Shown here: positions 43,716 to 52,192 of the stretch, piece by piece
Position numbering within the stretch: position 1 is the stretch's first letter
How the letters are laid out: each line of letters starts with the position of its first letter
DNA from: Phenylobacterium sp. Root1290
GTDB taxonomy: Bacteria; Pseudomonadota; Alphaproteobacteria; Caulobacterales; Caulobacteraceae
Length of the DNA: 64,000 nt
Direction: 5' to 3'
NCBI RefSeq assembly: GCF_001425305.1
Contig: NZ_LMEE01000003.1
Location: 124,001-188,000 of the forward strand
Translations under genes and position numbers: made by a program
Notes under the pieces: model-generated
Told to the model about the DNA's origin: nothing
The model's input: only the letters and a program-made list of their open reading frames with translations
The model's database searches: none

Positions 43716-45506
43716 ATGGCTAACTACTTCTTTGAGACGATCACGGCGGCGCAAGCTCTTGCGTACTCCGCCGGCACAGATCAGCTCATTTTCAGCACCC
43801 CGACTGCGACCGCTTCGGCCGTGTCGGTGGTGATCAACGCGGCGACCGCGACCACGTCGGAAACCATCTCGCTGACCTTCGCCGGTCGCACCGTCGTCTT
43901 CGGCACGGGCTTCTACGGCGAAACCCCGGTTCTCCCGGACGGTTCGGTGTTCTTCCTGGGTGACGCCGCTTCGACCGTGGCTGACACGGTCGCCGGCAGC
44001 GCGCTCGGCGACGTGCTCTGGGGCGGCGACGGCACTGACAGCCTGACGGGCGCTGCTGGCAACGACTACCTGCAGGGCAATAAGGGCAACGACTCCATCG
44101 CTGGCGATGGCGGCAATGACACCCTGCTCGGCGGTCAAGGCGACGACGTCATCGGCGACACCGGCGGTTCGAACTACATCCATGGCAACATGGGTAACGA
44201 CAGCATCACCGGCGGTTCCAGCGCTGACCTGATTTACGGCGGCCAAGGCGATGACACCATCGTCGCGGGCGCTGGCGCTGACGCGGTCTATGCTGACGCT
44301 GGCGTTGATAGCGTCAACGGCGGTGACGGCAACGACACCATCTACGGCCTAGCCGGCACCGACACCCTGGCGGGTGGTGCGGGCGACGACAGCATTGACG
44401 GTGGCGACGCTAACGACACCATCAACGGCGATGACGGCAACGACACTCTGTTTGGTGGTCAAGGCGTCGACAGCATTGCTGGTGGACTGGGCAACGACCT
44501 GATCAACGGCAACCAAGGCAACGACACCATCAACGGTGGCGACGGCAACAACACCATCTCGGGTGGTCAAGACAGCGACACCATCACCGTTGGGGACGGC
44601 AACCATTGGCTCCATGGCAACATGGGCGATGACAATGTCTCGGGCGGCACGGGCAACGACACCATCTACGGCGGTCAAGGCAACGACACCATCGTGGCTG
44701 GCGACGGCGCCAACCAAGTGTACGGCGACCTGGGCAACGATAACATCACTGCCGGTGCGGGCGCTGACACCATCTACGGCGGTGGCGGTGATGACACCAT
44801 CAGCGGTGGCGCTGGCAATAACTGGGTCGACGCTGGCGACGGCACCGACACCATCACTGTCGGCAACGGCAACAACACCATCGCCGGCGGCGCGGGTGAC
44901 GACACGATCACTGTCGGCACTGGCAAGAACACCGTTGACGGTGGCGACGGTAACGACACGATCACCGTGGGCGCTGGTGGCGGTGCTACCGCCAACAACA
45001 CGCTGAACGGCGGCGCTGGAAACGACAACATCACCGGTGGTGACGCGGCTGACACCCTGTCGGGTGGCGACGGCAACGACATCCTGGTTGGCGGCGCTGG
45101 TAACGACGTCATCGGCGGCGGCACTGGCGACGACACCCTGACGGGTGGCGCTGGCAAGGACACCCTGACGGGTGGGGCTGGCAACGATACCTTCGTGTTC
45201 GGTGCTACCGACTCGAGCGCGGTCGCTGGTGAACTCGACCAGATCAACGGCTGGGAAGTGGGCGATAAGCTCGACCTGACTGTGGCCGTTACGGCGGGCA
45301 CCTACACCGAGATCACCTCGGCCGACTACGCGACGGCTAAGGCGACTGCGGACGCGCTGCTGAACGGCGCCATCAACGTTGTGTCGGCTCAAGTCGGCAG
45401 CGACGTGGTGGTGTTCATCAGCACCGCCGCTGGTGGTGGTGCGGAATCGGCCATCGCTCTGGTCGGCGCCAACCTGAGCTCGATCAGCGAGACCAACTTC
45501 ATCTAA
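43716..45506 (+). CDS. RTX calcium-binding surface protein, S-layer-like
   Basis: The 596-residue acidic protein is almost free of cysteine. Residues about 100-490 are nonapeptide RTX repeats (GGxGxDxhx, e.g. GGNDTLLGGQGDDVIG) that bind calcium in beta-rolls. The N-terminal 100 residues (MANYFFETITAAQALAYSAG) are probably the surface-anchoring part. The last 100 (DTFVFGATDSSAVAGELDQINGWEVGDKLDLTV to ISETNFI) form the C-terminal secretion region used by type I exporters. The neighbouring RsaD/RsaE-like genes support export by that route. Caulobacter RsaA is about 1026 residues, so this is shorter. The start follows GGAGAGAAGC, and a strong terminator follows. Confidence 0.85.
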   Translation: MANYFFETITAAQALAYSAGTDQLIFSTPTATASAVSVVINAATATTSETISLTFAGRTVVFGTGFYGETPVLPDGSVFFLGDAASTVADTVAGSALGDVLWGGDGTDSLTGAAGNDYLQGNKGNDSIAGDGGNDTLLGGQGDDVIGDTGGSNYIHGNMGNDSITGGSSADLIYGGQGDDTIVAGAGADAVYADAGVDSVNGGDGNDTIYGLAGTDTLAGGAGDDSIDGGDANDTINGDDGNDTLFGGQGVDSIAGGLGNDLINGNQGNDTINGGDGNNTISGGQDSDTITVGDGNHWLHGNMGDDNVSGGTGNDTIYGGQGNDTIVAGDGANQVYGDLGNDNITAGAGADTIYGGGGDDTISGGAGNNWVDAGDGTDTITVGNGNNTIAGGAGDDTITVGTGKNTVDGGDGNDTITVGAGGGATANNTLNGGAGNDNITGGDAADTLSGGDGNDILVGGAGNDVIGGGTGDDTLTGGAGKDTLTGGAGNDTFVFGATDSSAVAGELDQINGWEVGDKLDLTVAVTAGTYTEITSADYATAKATADALLNGAINVVSAQVGSDVVVFISTAAGGGAESAIALVGANLSSISETNFI

Positions 45507-45522
45507 GGTCTCAGACCTTAGA
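45502..45522 (+). other. perfect small hairpin overlapping the RTX stop codon
   Basis: A 9-bp perfect inverted repeat (45502-45510 with 45514-45522, loop TCA) includes the TAA stop of the RTX gene. It precedes the intrinsic terminator by 8 bases, giving two tandem hairpins. It may protect the 3' end of an abundant transcript, which is inference. Confidence 0.55.
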
Positions 45523-45530
45523 AGAATTGA

Positions 45531-45558
45531 GGGCCGTCCTTCGGGGCGGCCCTTTTTT
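45531..45558 (+). terminator. rho-independent terminator of the RTX gene
   Basis: A 9-bp GC stem (45531-45539 with 45544-45552, two G-T wobble-type positions allowed) with a TTCG-type loop is followed directly by six T. It lies 25 bases after the RTX stop codon. Confidence 0.88.
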
Positions 45559-45631
45559 CATGCCTGGTGTGCCTGCTCGGCATGCGCGGCCGCTACTGGC
45601 CGAATGTTGTGGGAGGCGCTCCGCGGTGTCG

Positions 45632-45675
45632 CACAAAAGAAATCGGGCGGCGAAGCTGGTGCTTCGCCGCCCGAT
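45632..45675 (-). terminator. rho-independent terminator downstream of the M23 peptidase gene
   Basis: A perfect 15-bp stem (45642-45656 with 45661-45675 within one base, 4-base loop TGGT on the plus strand) is followed on the minus strand by a TTTCTTTTG tract. It is flanked by a further 8-base inverted repeat (45626-45633 GTGTCGCA with 45679-45686 TGCGACAC). It lies about 135 bases past the stop of the minus-strand gene at 45811. Confidence 0.72.
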
Positions 45676-45810
45676 CAATGCGACACAGCCATGGAGAGCA
45701 AGGCTGACATCGAACTGTAACGCACCACGACTCACGCGCAAAGAGGCCGTACGCGTTCCTCAAGGGGGCTAACGAATTTGTGAGCGGCGCCGTAGCGCGC
45801 GGTTCCGGGT

Positions 45811-46872
45811 CTAGTCGCCCAGGCGTACCGAGAACGTGCGGCTCACCGCCGTCTCGCTCCCCCGGCGAACCACATAGGTCGCGCGATACTCGCCCTTCGG
45901 CCACGCTGCGCCAGTTGCACGCTTGCCGACGAACGTCATGTACTGGGCCTTTGCCCGATCTAGCGGCGGCTGTCCGCCCGTTGCCACTGGCCGTCCGTCA
46001 GGCCCCACAATCGTCAGTTCCTGAACGTCGCCGCCATGCAGGTTGATTGCGCGTACATAGGCGACCAGCATCGGCGAGGCCGTGGTCGGCGCAGTGATTC
46101 CGCCAGCCTCGATCGCATCCATCGAAACAGGTGCGTCCGCGAAGCCCGCGTTGAGCACCGCCCCGGTCTTGTAGGCCATGGCATCTGCAGCCTGAGGCCT
46201 CCACATCCCCCGACCGCCTGTTCCGACGTCACAAGCGGCGGGGGCCAAAGCCGGCGCGAACGGGTCGACCATGGCGCTGTTGTGGCGGACGGTGATGTGG
46301 GCGTGCGGGTACTCGGTGTTGCCGGAGAGGCCGATGTTCGCCAGCGGCTGACCGGCGGCGACCTGTTCGCCCACCGCGATCTTCAGGCTGCCTTTGGCCA
46401 GATGGCAGTACTGGGTCTCCCAGCCGTCGCCGTGATCAACAACGACGCCGTTGCCGCACTCCGCCCCGCTCACCGCCGCCGCCCCTGTCGTCCGAACGGA
46501 GACGTCAGCCACGCCATCGCGAAGCCTCGCGACGCGCCCGGGGGCGGCCGCGAGCACCGCCACGCCCGCGCGCTGGGCCGCCATGTCGTGGATGCGGATG
46601 TCTATGCCCCCGTGGCCGTCATAGGTGTTTGTCCCGCAGCGGAAGTCCTTCGCCCCCGGGCCCGGGTCATGATCGACATAGTTCTGCACCTCGCAGGTTT
46701 GTCCGACGACGCACGCCACTGGGAACGTGAGCTGGGGGCCGGACGCGGGGGCCTCCGCCGACGTCGCGGGGTTCGGCGCCGCGGATGCTTGCACGGCGTC
46801 GGCACTGCTGGCCTTCTCGCTTGGCGAGCAGGCGGCGAGGATCCCGGCGAGGAACAATTGGGCGTGCTTCAA
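45811..46872 (-). CDS. M23-family peptidase lipoprotein
   Basis: The product is 353 residues from a TTG at 46872 preceded by GGAAAGGAGACG. The N-terminus MKHAQLFLAGILAACSP carries a lipobox LAAC. The M23 metallopeptidase core shows DGHGGIDIRI (HxxxD zinc site), ETQYCHLAKGSLKIAVGEQV and EYPHAHITVR (HxH). A C-terminal beta-domain (about 230-353) may bind peptidoglycan or a partner. Conserved zinc ligands suggest an active endopeptidase acting on peptidoglycan at the outer membrane, rather than a degenerate regulator. Confidence 0.82.
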   Translation of the reverse strand: MKHAQLFLAGILAACSPSEKASSADAVQASAAPNPATSAEAPASGPQLTFPVACVVGQTCEVQNYVDHDPGPGAKDFRCGTNTYDGHGGIDIRIHDMAAQRAGVAVLAAAPGRVARLRDGVADVSVRTTGAAAVSGAECGNGVVVDHGDGWETQYCHLAKGSLKIAVGEQVAAGQPLANIGLSGNTEYPHAHITVRHNSAMVDPFAPALAPAACDVGTGGRGMWRPQAADAMAYKTGAVLNAGFADAPVSMDAIEAGGITAPTTASPMLVAYVRAINLHGGDVQELTIVGPDGRPVATGGQPPLDRAKAQYMTFVGKRATGAAWPKGEYRATYVVRRGSETAVSRTFSVRLGD

Positions 46873-46926
46873 GGGCGTCTCCTTTCCCGCAACGTCGCCA
46901 GACGCCGGGGCCGGAATATGACCTCG

Positions 46927-47673
46927 CTAGAAGGAGACGCCTGTCAGCCGGGCCAACCGCGCCATGTCTTCGGCGTAGATCTCCCGCAGATGGGCTACGT
47001 CGCCGACCGACAGCGCGCCGCCGATATCCTCCCCGACATGTACATCGCGATGCTCGACAGGGCCTCGTGGCGGGGCTCCGAGAAACTGCCCGACCGTATT
47101 CAGGGCCGCGCCCGGATCGCGCCGAAGATCATTGGCTTTAAGCAGCAGAACCTGCTCGCGCGGGAAGAGGGCGAGCAGCCGCTCGATCTGCTCGCCGTAG
47201 AAACCGCGCTCGACGTACGAGAACTCCCGATGCGCGCCCCACGGCTCGGCGTCGAACAACCGTGCCCGTCCTTGCCGGATACACCACGAGAATGGCTGGG
47301 TTTCGACCCCGCGCGAGGTCTCCATTCGCCAGTGCGACCAAGCCCGCTCGACCGGATCGCGCAACATCACGATCAGCCGGACATCGCGATTGTAGGTGGC
47401 GATCCGCTCCAGGCACCGCGGCCAATAGAGATAGATCGGCGTCGCCTCACCACGGATCGCATCCCGCCGCCAGTCGAACTGCGCATGGTAGGGGGCGTAG
47501 TCCGGCGCCGCCCAATCCACGCTCTCGTCGTCGAAGAAGTGCACCTCCTTCGTCGCCGAAAGCGCATAGGCCGGATCGTCAGACAGGTAGTCGAACAACG
47601 CCGTGGTCCCCGCCTTCTGCACCCCGGCGATGATGAAGTTCACTCGCGACGCCACACCTGGCCCCCAATCCAT
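46927..47673 (-). CDS. sulfotransferase family protein
   Basis: The 248-residue product has the PAPS-binding loop NFIIAGVQKAGTTALFDYLS, the TKEVHFFDD segment (typical of heparan-type and bacterial sulfotransferases) and the second PAPS site VRLIVMLRDPVERAWSHWRME. An internal GTG at VNFIIAG could be the true start. It would sulfate a carbohydrate or lipid from PAPS, probably the surface glycan given the location. It is divergent from the plus-strand sugar operon, 65 bases away. Confidence 0.83.
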   Translation of the reverse strand: MDWGPGVASRVNFIIAGVQKAGTTALFDYLSDDPAYALSATKEVHFFDDESVDWAAPDYAPYHAQFDWRRDAIRGEATPIYLYWPRCLERIATYNRDVRLIVMLRDPVERAWSHWRMETSRGVETQPFSWCIRQGRARLFDAEPWGAHREFSYVERGFYGEQIERLLALFPREQVLLLKANDLRRDPGAALNTVGQFLGAPPRGPVEHRDVHVGEDIGGALSVGDVAHLREIYAEDMARLARLTGVSF

Positions 47674-47738
47674 GCCGCTAGCGGCGATCAGCCCTTGGAT
47701 ACGGCTTCATCGCGCAAACGACACGAGATAATAGAGGC

Positions 47739-48575
47739 ATGATTTCGCTGTCGGGGCGGGCAGGCTATCTCCTGTTCCCGACGCATCCGCACAAAGGCCT
47801 GAAGAACTTGATCACCACCATCGACGAAGAGCGCGGCGAGGTCATCGTCAAGACCGGCGAGACCGAGGTTCGTCACAGCCTGGCGAGCGCCGAAGGCTTC
47901 GCGGCTGCGTCCAAGGCTTGGCTGCGCGCCACCTGGGACTCCAAGTACGTCTACTCCTTCGCCTGGATGGGCCGACCGATCATCCAGCTGCCTGAGGATA
48001 TGATTCGCCTGCAGGAGGTGATCTACGCCCTCCAGCCCGACGTCCTGGTGGAAACCGGCGTCGCCCACGGCGGCTCGCTGATCTTCTATGCCTCGCTGTT
48101 CGAAGCGATGGGCAAGGGCCGCGTCGTCGGCATCGACATTGAGATCCGGCCGCACAACCGCGCCGCCATTGAAGCCCATCCGATGAAGAAGCGTATCGAG
48201 CTGATCGAGGGCTCCTCGACCGCTCCAGAAGTGCTCGATCAGGTCAAGGCCCAGATCAAGCCGGGCGAGAAGGTGCTGGTCGTCCTGGACTCCAACCACA
48301 CCCACGCCCACGTGCTGGAAGAGCTCCGCCTCTACGGGGAACTGATCGAGGTCGGCTCCTACGTCGTGGCCACCGATGGCATCATGGCGCAGGTGAAGGG
48401 CGGCCCGCGCACCGCCGACGACTGGGACTGGAACAATCCGCAAAAGGCGGTCCACGACTTCGTCGCGCAGGACAAGCGCTTCATCGTCGAAGAGCCGGCC
48501 TTCCCGTTCAACGAAGGCGTGGTGACTGAACGCGTAACCTACTGGCCGGACGCCTTCGTGAAGCGGATCGCCTAA
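47739..48575 (+). CDS. CmcI-like (cephalosporin hydroxylase family) methyltransferase
   Basis: The 278-residue product matches the CmcI/rhamnosyl O-methyltransferase family: IIQLPEDMIRLQEVIYALQPDVLVETGVAHGGSLIFYASLFE (SAM-binding site), GIDIEIRPHNRAAIE, LVVLDSNHTHAHVLEELRLY (metal-binding DxNHxH) and DDWDWNNPQKAVHDF. It probably O-methylates a deoxysugar. It is the first gene of the plus-strand CDP-sugar operon and ends 2 bases before rfbF, so the methylated sugar is likely the product of that pathway. Confidence 0.8.
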   Translation: MISLSGRAGYLLFPTHPHKGLKNLITTIDEERGEVIVKTGETEVRHSLASAEGFAAASKAWLRATWDSKYVYSFAWMGRPIIQLPEDMIRLQEVIYALQPDVLVETGVAHGGSLIFYASLFEAMGKGRVVGIDIEIRPHNRAAIEAHPMKKRIELIEGSSTAPEVLDQVKAQIKPGEKVLVVLDSNHTHAHVLEELRLYGELIEVGSYVVATDGIMAQVKGGPRTADDWDWNNPQKAVHDFVAQDKRFIVEEPAFPFNEGVVTERVTYWPDAFVKRIA

Positions 48576-48577
48576 CG

Positions 48578-49351
48578 ATGAAGGTCGTACTTCTCGCCGG
48601 CGGTCTGGGCACGCGGATCTCCGAGGAAAGCCACCTCAAGCCCAAGCCCATGATCGAGGTGGGCGGACGGCCGATCCTTTGGCACATCATGAAGCTGTAC
48701 TCGCACTACGGCTTCAACGACTTCATCGTGTGCCTGGGCTACAAGGGCTATGTGGTGAAGGAGTACTTCGCCAACTACGTCCTGCATAACGCCGACCTGA
48801 CGGTCGATCTGTCCAAGGGCAGCGTCGAGTACCACGCCACCAATCACGAGCCCTGGCGCGTGACGCTGGTGGATACCGGTGCGGATACGATGACCGGCGG
48901 CCGGCTGAAGCGGGTCGCGCAGTATCTGGACCCGAACGAACCCTTCTGCCTGACCTATGGCGACGGCGTGAGCGATATCGACCTCGGCGCGCTGGTCGAG
49001 TTTCACAAGGGGCACGGCAAGCAGGCCACTGTCAGCGCCGTATCGCCGCCGGGACGCTTCGGCGCGCTGGAGATCGTCGATGGCGGCGTCAAGCGCTTCA
49101 TCGAAAAGCCCCCTGGCGACAACGGCCTGATCAATGGCGGCTTCTTCGTCCTGGAACCGCAGGTGATCGAGCGAATCGCCGACGATTCGACCGTCTGGGA
49201 ACTGGAGCCGCTGGAGAGCCTCGCCCGTGAGGGCCAGCTGATGGCCCGTCCGCATGACGGCTTCTGGGCAGCCATGGACACCCTGCGCGACAAGAACACG
49301 CTCGAGTCCCTGTGGGCGTCGGGCAAGGCGCCCTGGAAGCTCTGGGAATGA
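48578..49351 (+). CDS. rfbF: glucose-1-phosphate cytidylyltransferase
   Basis: The 257-residue product contains the nucleotidyltransferase signature VVLLAGGLGTRISEESHLKPKPMIEVGGRPILWHIMKLYSHYGFNDF, TYGDGVSDIDLGALVEFHK and EKPPGDNGLINGGFFVLEP, which distinguish RfbF from the glucose-1-phosphate thymidylyl- and uridylyltransferases. It makes CDP-glucose from CTP and glucose 1-phosphate, the first step of CDP-6-deoxyhexose synthesis. It overlaps rfbG by 4 bases. Confidence 0.93.
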   Translation: MKVVLLAGGLGTRISEESHLKPKPMIEVGGRPILWHIMKLYSHYGFNDFIVCLGYKGYVVKEYFANYVLHNADLTVDLSKGSVEYHATNHEPWRVTLVDTGADTMTGGRLKRVAQYLDPNEPFCLTYGDGVSDIDLGALVEFHKGHGKQATVSAVSPPGRFGALEIVDGGVKRFIEKPPGDNGLINGGFFVLEPQVIERIADDSTVWELEPLESLAREGQLMARPHDGFWAAMDTLRDKNTLESLWASGKAPWKLWE

Positions 49352-50406
49352 CGCGACCGAGCCCCGCCTTCTGGTCGGGAAAGCGCGTCCTGCTGACGGG
49401 ACACACCGGGTTCAAGGGTTCGTGGGCGGCGGTCTGGCTGGCGCAGATGGGCGCTCAGGTCACGGGCCTGTCGCTCGCCCCTGATCAGACGCCGGCGCTC
49501 TTCGACCAAGCTGGGGTCCGTGACCTTGTCGATTCTCATTTTGTCGACCTGCGCGACCAGGCCGCGGTCGAGGCGCTGATTGGGGCGCATGAGTTCGATC
49601 TGGTCCTGCACATGGCGGCCCAGCCGATCGTGCGTACCTCGATCGAGGATCCGGTCGCGACCTTCGCCGCCAACATCATGGGCGCCGTCCACCTGCTGCA
49701 GGCCCTGCGCGCGCAGTCGGCGCTGTCGGCCGCCCTGGTCGTCACTTCGGACAAGGTCTACGCCAACAACGAGCAGGGCAGGGCCTTCCAGGAGACCGAC
49801 GCCCTTGGCGGCAAGGATCCGTACTCCGCCTCCAAGGCGGCGGCCGAGATCGTCACTCAATCCTTCGCCCGCAGCTTCTTCGAGAAGGCTGGCGTCCCGC
49901 TGGCCACGGCTCGTGGCGGCAACGTCATCGGCGGCGGCGACTTCTCCCGCGACCGACTGGTGGCCGACATTGTTCGCGCGGGCGCCAGCCAGGCCCAGAC
50001 CGTCCTTCGCCATCCGGAAGCCACTCGCCCCTGGCAGCACGTTCTCGACTGTGTCGCCGGCTACCTTGTGTTCCTCGAGCGGCTGGCCGCCGACCCGGCG
50101 GCGCCGCGTGCGCTCAACTTCGGTCCGCGTCCTGGCGGTCCGGAAGTCACCGTCGGCGAACTCGCCACGCGGGCGACCGAGGCCCTGGGCGCCAAGCCGT
50201 GGCGCCACGAACCCGATCCCAATTCGCTGGAGGCCAAGTCCCTCGGCATCGACGCCAGCCTGGCCCGCCAGGTGCTCGGCTTCGAAAGCCGGCTGGACGC
50301 GCCCGCCGCCGTTGAATGGACCATGGACTGGTACCGCGCCCAGGCCGATGGCGGCGACGCCCTGGCCCTTATTCGCGACCAGATCTCGCGTTACGAAAGC
50401 CTTTGA
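49348..50406 (+). CDS. rfbG: CDP-glucose 4,6-dehydratase
   Basis: The product is 352 residues from the ATG at 49348 (MTRPSPAFWSGKRVLLTGHTGFKGSWAAVWL). It is a short-chain dehydrogenase-type enzyme with the NAD site GHTGFKG, the active-site Tyr in DPYSASKAAAEIV, VVTSDKVYANNEQG and GGNVIGGGDFSRDRLVADI. It converts CDP-glucose to CDP-4-keto-6-deoxyglucose. The stop shares one base with the next start (TGATG), keeping the operon tightly coupled. Confidence 0.93.
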   Translation: MTRPSPAFWSGKRVLLTGHTGFKGSWAAVWLAQMGAQVTGLSLAPDQTPALFDQAGVRDLVDSHFVDLRDQAAVEALIGAHEFDLVLHMAAQPIVRTSIEDPVATFAANIMGAVHLLQALRAQSALSAALVVTSDKVYANNEQGRAFQETDALGGKDPYSASKAAAEIVTQSFARSFFEKAGVPLATARGGNVIGGGDFSRDRLVADIVRAGASQAQTVLRHPEATRPWQHVLDCVAGYLVFLERLAADPAAPRALNFGPRPGGPEVTVGELATRATEALGAKPWRHEPDPNSLEAKSLGIDASLARQVLGFESRLDAPAAVEWTMDWYRAQADGGDALALIRDQISRYESL

Positions 50407-51647
50407 TGACTGCTCCGACCTGCCGCTTCTGCCGCGCGCCGCTGACCCAGACGTTTCTCGACCTGGGCGATCAGCCGTTGGCCAATTCCTACCTGACCAA
50501 GGCTCAACTGGAGTCTGGCAAGGAGGGGTTTTACCCGCTGCACACCCGCGTCTGCGGGACCTGTTTCCTGGTCCAGGCTGACGATCCGGTCGCGGCGGAC
50601 GCCATCTTCGACGAGGGTTACGCCTACTTTTCCGCCTATTCCGAGAGCTGGGTGGCGCACGCCAAGCGCTATGCGGAAGCGATGGCAGCCCGCTTCGGAC
50701 TCGGCCCGCAGTCGCTGGTCATCGAGGTCGCCTCCAACGACGGCTACCTGCTGCAGCACTTCAAGGCGATGGGCGTACCGGTGCTGGGGATCGAGCCGAC
50801 CGCGAACACCGCCGAGGTGGCGATCAAGGAGCGCGGCGTTCCGACGGAAGTCACCTTCTTCAACGACGCCACCGGCCGGGACCTGAAGGCCCGCGGGATC
50901 TCCGCCGACCTGATGGCCGGCAACAACGTCCTGGCCCACGTGCCCGACATCGGCGACTTCGTCGCCGGCTTCCAGCACGTGCTGAAGCCGGAAGGCGTCC
51001 TGACCTTCGAGTTCCCGCACCTGCTGAACCTGATCGAGAAGGTCCAGTTCGACACCATCTATCACGAGCACTACTCCTACCTGTCGCTGCTGGCGGTGGA
51101 GAAGGTGCTGCACGCCAACGGCCTGCGCCCGTTCGACGTCGAGCTGCTGGCGACCCATGGCGGCTCTCTGCGGCTGTTCTGCGCCCACGAGGCCTCCGCC
51201 CATCAGGAAACCCAGGCGCTGAAGGACCTGCGGGCCCGCGAGCACGCCGCCCGTCTGGATCAGCCGGCCGGTTACGAGGGCTTCGCCGCGCGCGTGGAGG
51301 AGGTCCGTCGTGGCTTCCTCGAATTCCTCGCCAAGGCCAAGAGCGAGGGCAAGACCGTCGCCGCCTACGGGGCGGCCGCCAAGGGCAACACCTTCCTGAA
51401 CTACGCCGGCGTCACGCCGGCCGACATCGTGGCGGTGTTCGACGCCAATCCTCATAAGCAGGACCGCTTCCTGCCGGGCACGCAAATTCCGATCCACGCT
51501 CCGGCGGCGATCGCGGACTTCAAGCCCGACTACGTAGTCATCCTGCCTTGGAACCTGAAGGACGAGATCATGGGCCAACTGGCCTATATCCGCGATTGGG
51601 GCGGGCAGTTCGTGACCGCCGCGCCGGACACCAAGGTCGTCGGCTGA
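50406..51647 (+). CDS. NDP-hexose C-methyltransferase (TylCIII/NovU type)
   Basis: The 413-residue product has the three-part structure of sugar C-methyltransferases. An N-terminal zinc-binding module (CRFCRAPL, then HTRVCGTCFLVQ) is followed by the SAM domain VIEVASNDGYLLQHFKAMGVPVLGIEPT with DTIYHEHYSYLSL, and a C-terminal Rossmann-like lobe (KTVAAYGAAAKGNTFLNYAG, YVVILPWNLKDEIM). It adds a methyl group to carbon 3 (or 5) of a 4-keto sugar, giving a branched sugar. Here the substrate is presumably the CDP-4-keto-6-deoxyglucose made by the two preceding gene products. Confidence 0.88.
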   Translation: MTAPTCRFCRAPLTQTFLDLGDQPLANSYLTKAQLESGKEGFYPLHTRVCGTCFLVQADDPVAADAIFDEGYAYFSAYSESWVAHAKRYAEAMAARFGLGPQSLVIEVASNDGYLLQHFKAMGVPVLGIEPTANTAEVAIKERGVPTEVTFFNDATGRDLKARGISADLMAGNNVLAHVPDIGDFVAGFQHVLKPEGVLTFEFPHLLNLIEKVQFDTIYHEHYSYLSLLAVEKVLHANGLRPFDVELLATHGGSLRLFCAHEASAHQETQALKDLRAREHAARLDQPAGYEGFAARVEEVRRGFLEFLAKAKSEGKTVAAYGAAAKGNTFLNYAGVTPADIVAVFDANPHKQDRFLPGTQIPIHAPAAIADFKPDYVVILPWNLKDEIMGQLAYIRDWGGQFVTAAPDTKVVG

Positions 51648-52183
51648 TGCAGTTCACGGCGACCGACATCGACGGCGTCGTTGTCGTCGATCTGGACCTG
51701 ATGTGCGACGAACGCGGCGCGTTCGCGCGGCTGCATTGCCCGGACGAGTTCGCGGCCGCCGGCCATCCGTTCGTCCCACAGCAGACCAGCCTCTCGCGCA
51801 ACGCCCGGGCGGGCACGCTGCGCGGCATGCACTACGAAGCCGCCCCCCATGAGGAAGCCAAGCTGGTCCGGGTCGTCCGCGGGCGGATCTTCGACGTCGC
51901 CGTCGACTTGCGCTCCTCCAGCCCGACCTACCGCCGTTGGACCGGGACCGAGCTCTCCGCACAGAGCGGCCGCGCCCTGCTGATCGGGAAGGGCATGGCC
52001 CACGGCTTCATCACACTGGAGGACGACACCGACGTCCTCTACCAGATCGACCGCATCTTCGAGCCGGGTCACGGCCGCGGCGTGCGCTGGAACGATCCGG
52101 CGTTTGGCATCGAGTGGCCTGCGACACCGCTCGTCATTTCGGAGCGGGATGCGGGCTATCGCGACCACGACGCCGCCTCTTAG
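51647..52183 (+). CDS. dTDP-4-dehydrorhamnose 3,5-epimerase-like protein (RfbC family)
   Basis: The 178-residue cupin starts at the ATG overlapping the previous stop. Signatures are DERGAFARLHCPDEF, QQTSLSRNARAGTLRGMHYEAAPHEEAKLVRVVRGRIFDVAVDLR (catalytic His), and GKGMAHGFITLEDDTDVLYQID. In this operon the likely substrate is a CDP-4-keto sugar, so the product may be a 3- and/or 5-epimer. It is followed 9 bases later by the acetyltransferase gene. Confidence 0.85.
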   Translation: MQFTATDIDGVVVVDLDLMCDERGAFARLHCPDEFAAAGHPFVPQQTSLSRNARAGTLRGMHYEAAPHEEAKLVRVVRGRIFDVAVDLRSSSPTYRRWTGTELSAQSGRALLIGKGMAHGFITLEDDTDVLYQIDRIFEPGHGRGVRWNDPAFGIEWPATPLVISERDAGYRDHDAAS

Positions 52184-52192
52184 ACTGCGCGC

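Noticed and set aside
44000..45200. Short tandem repeats as a CRISPR or satellite array
   Set aside because: The periodicity is 27 bases in frame and encodes RTX nonapeptides; there are no spacers.
44349..45392. Long minus-strand open frame (347 codons) opposite the RTX repeats
   Set aside because: It is the antisense shadow of the periodic RTX codons, giving a low-complexity product with repeated VV/GVVA strings and no ribosome-binding site.
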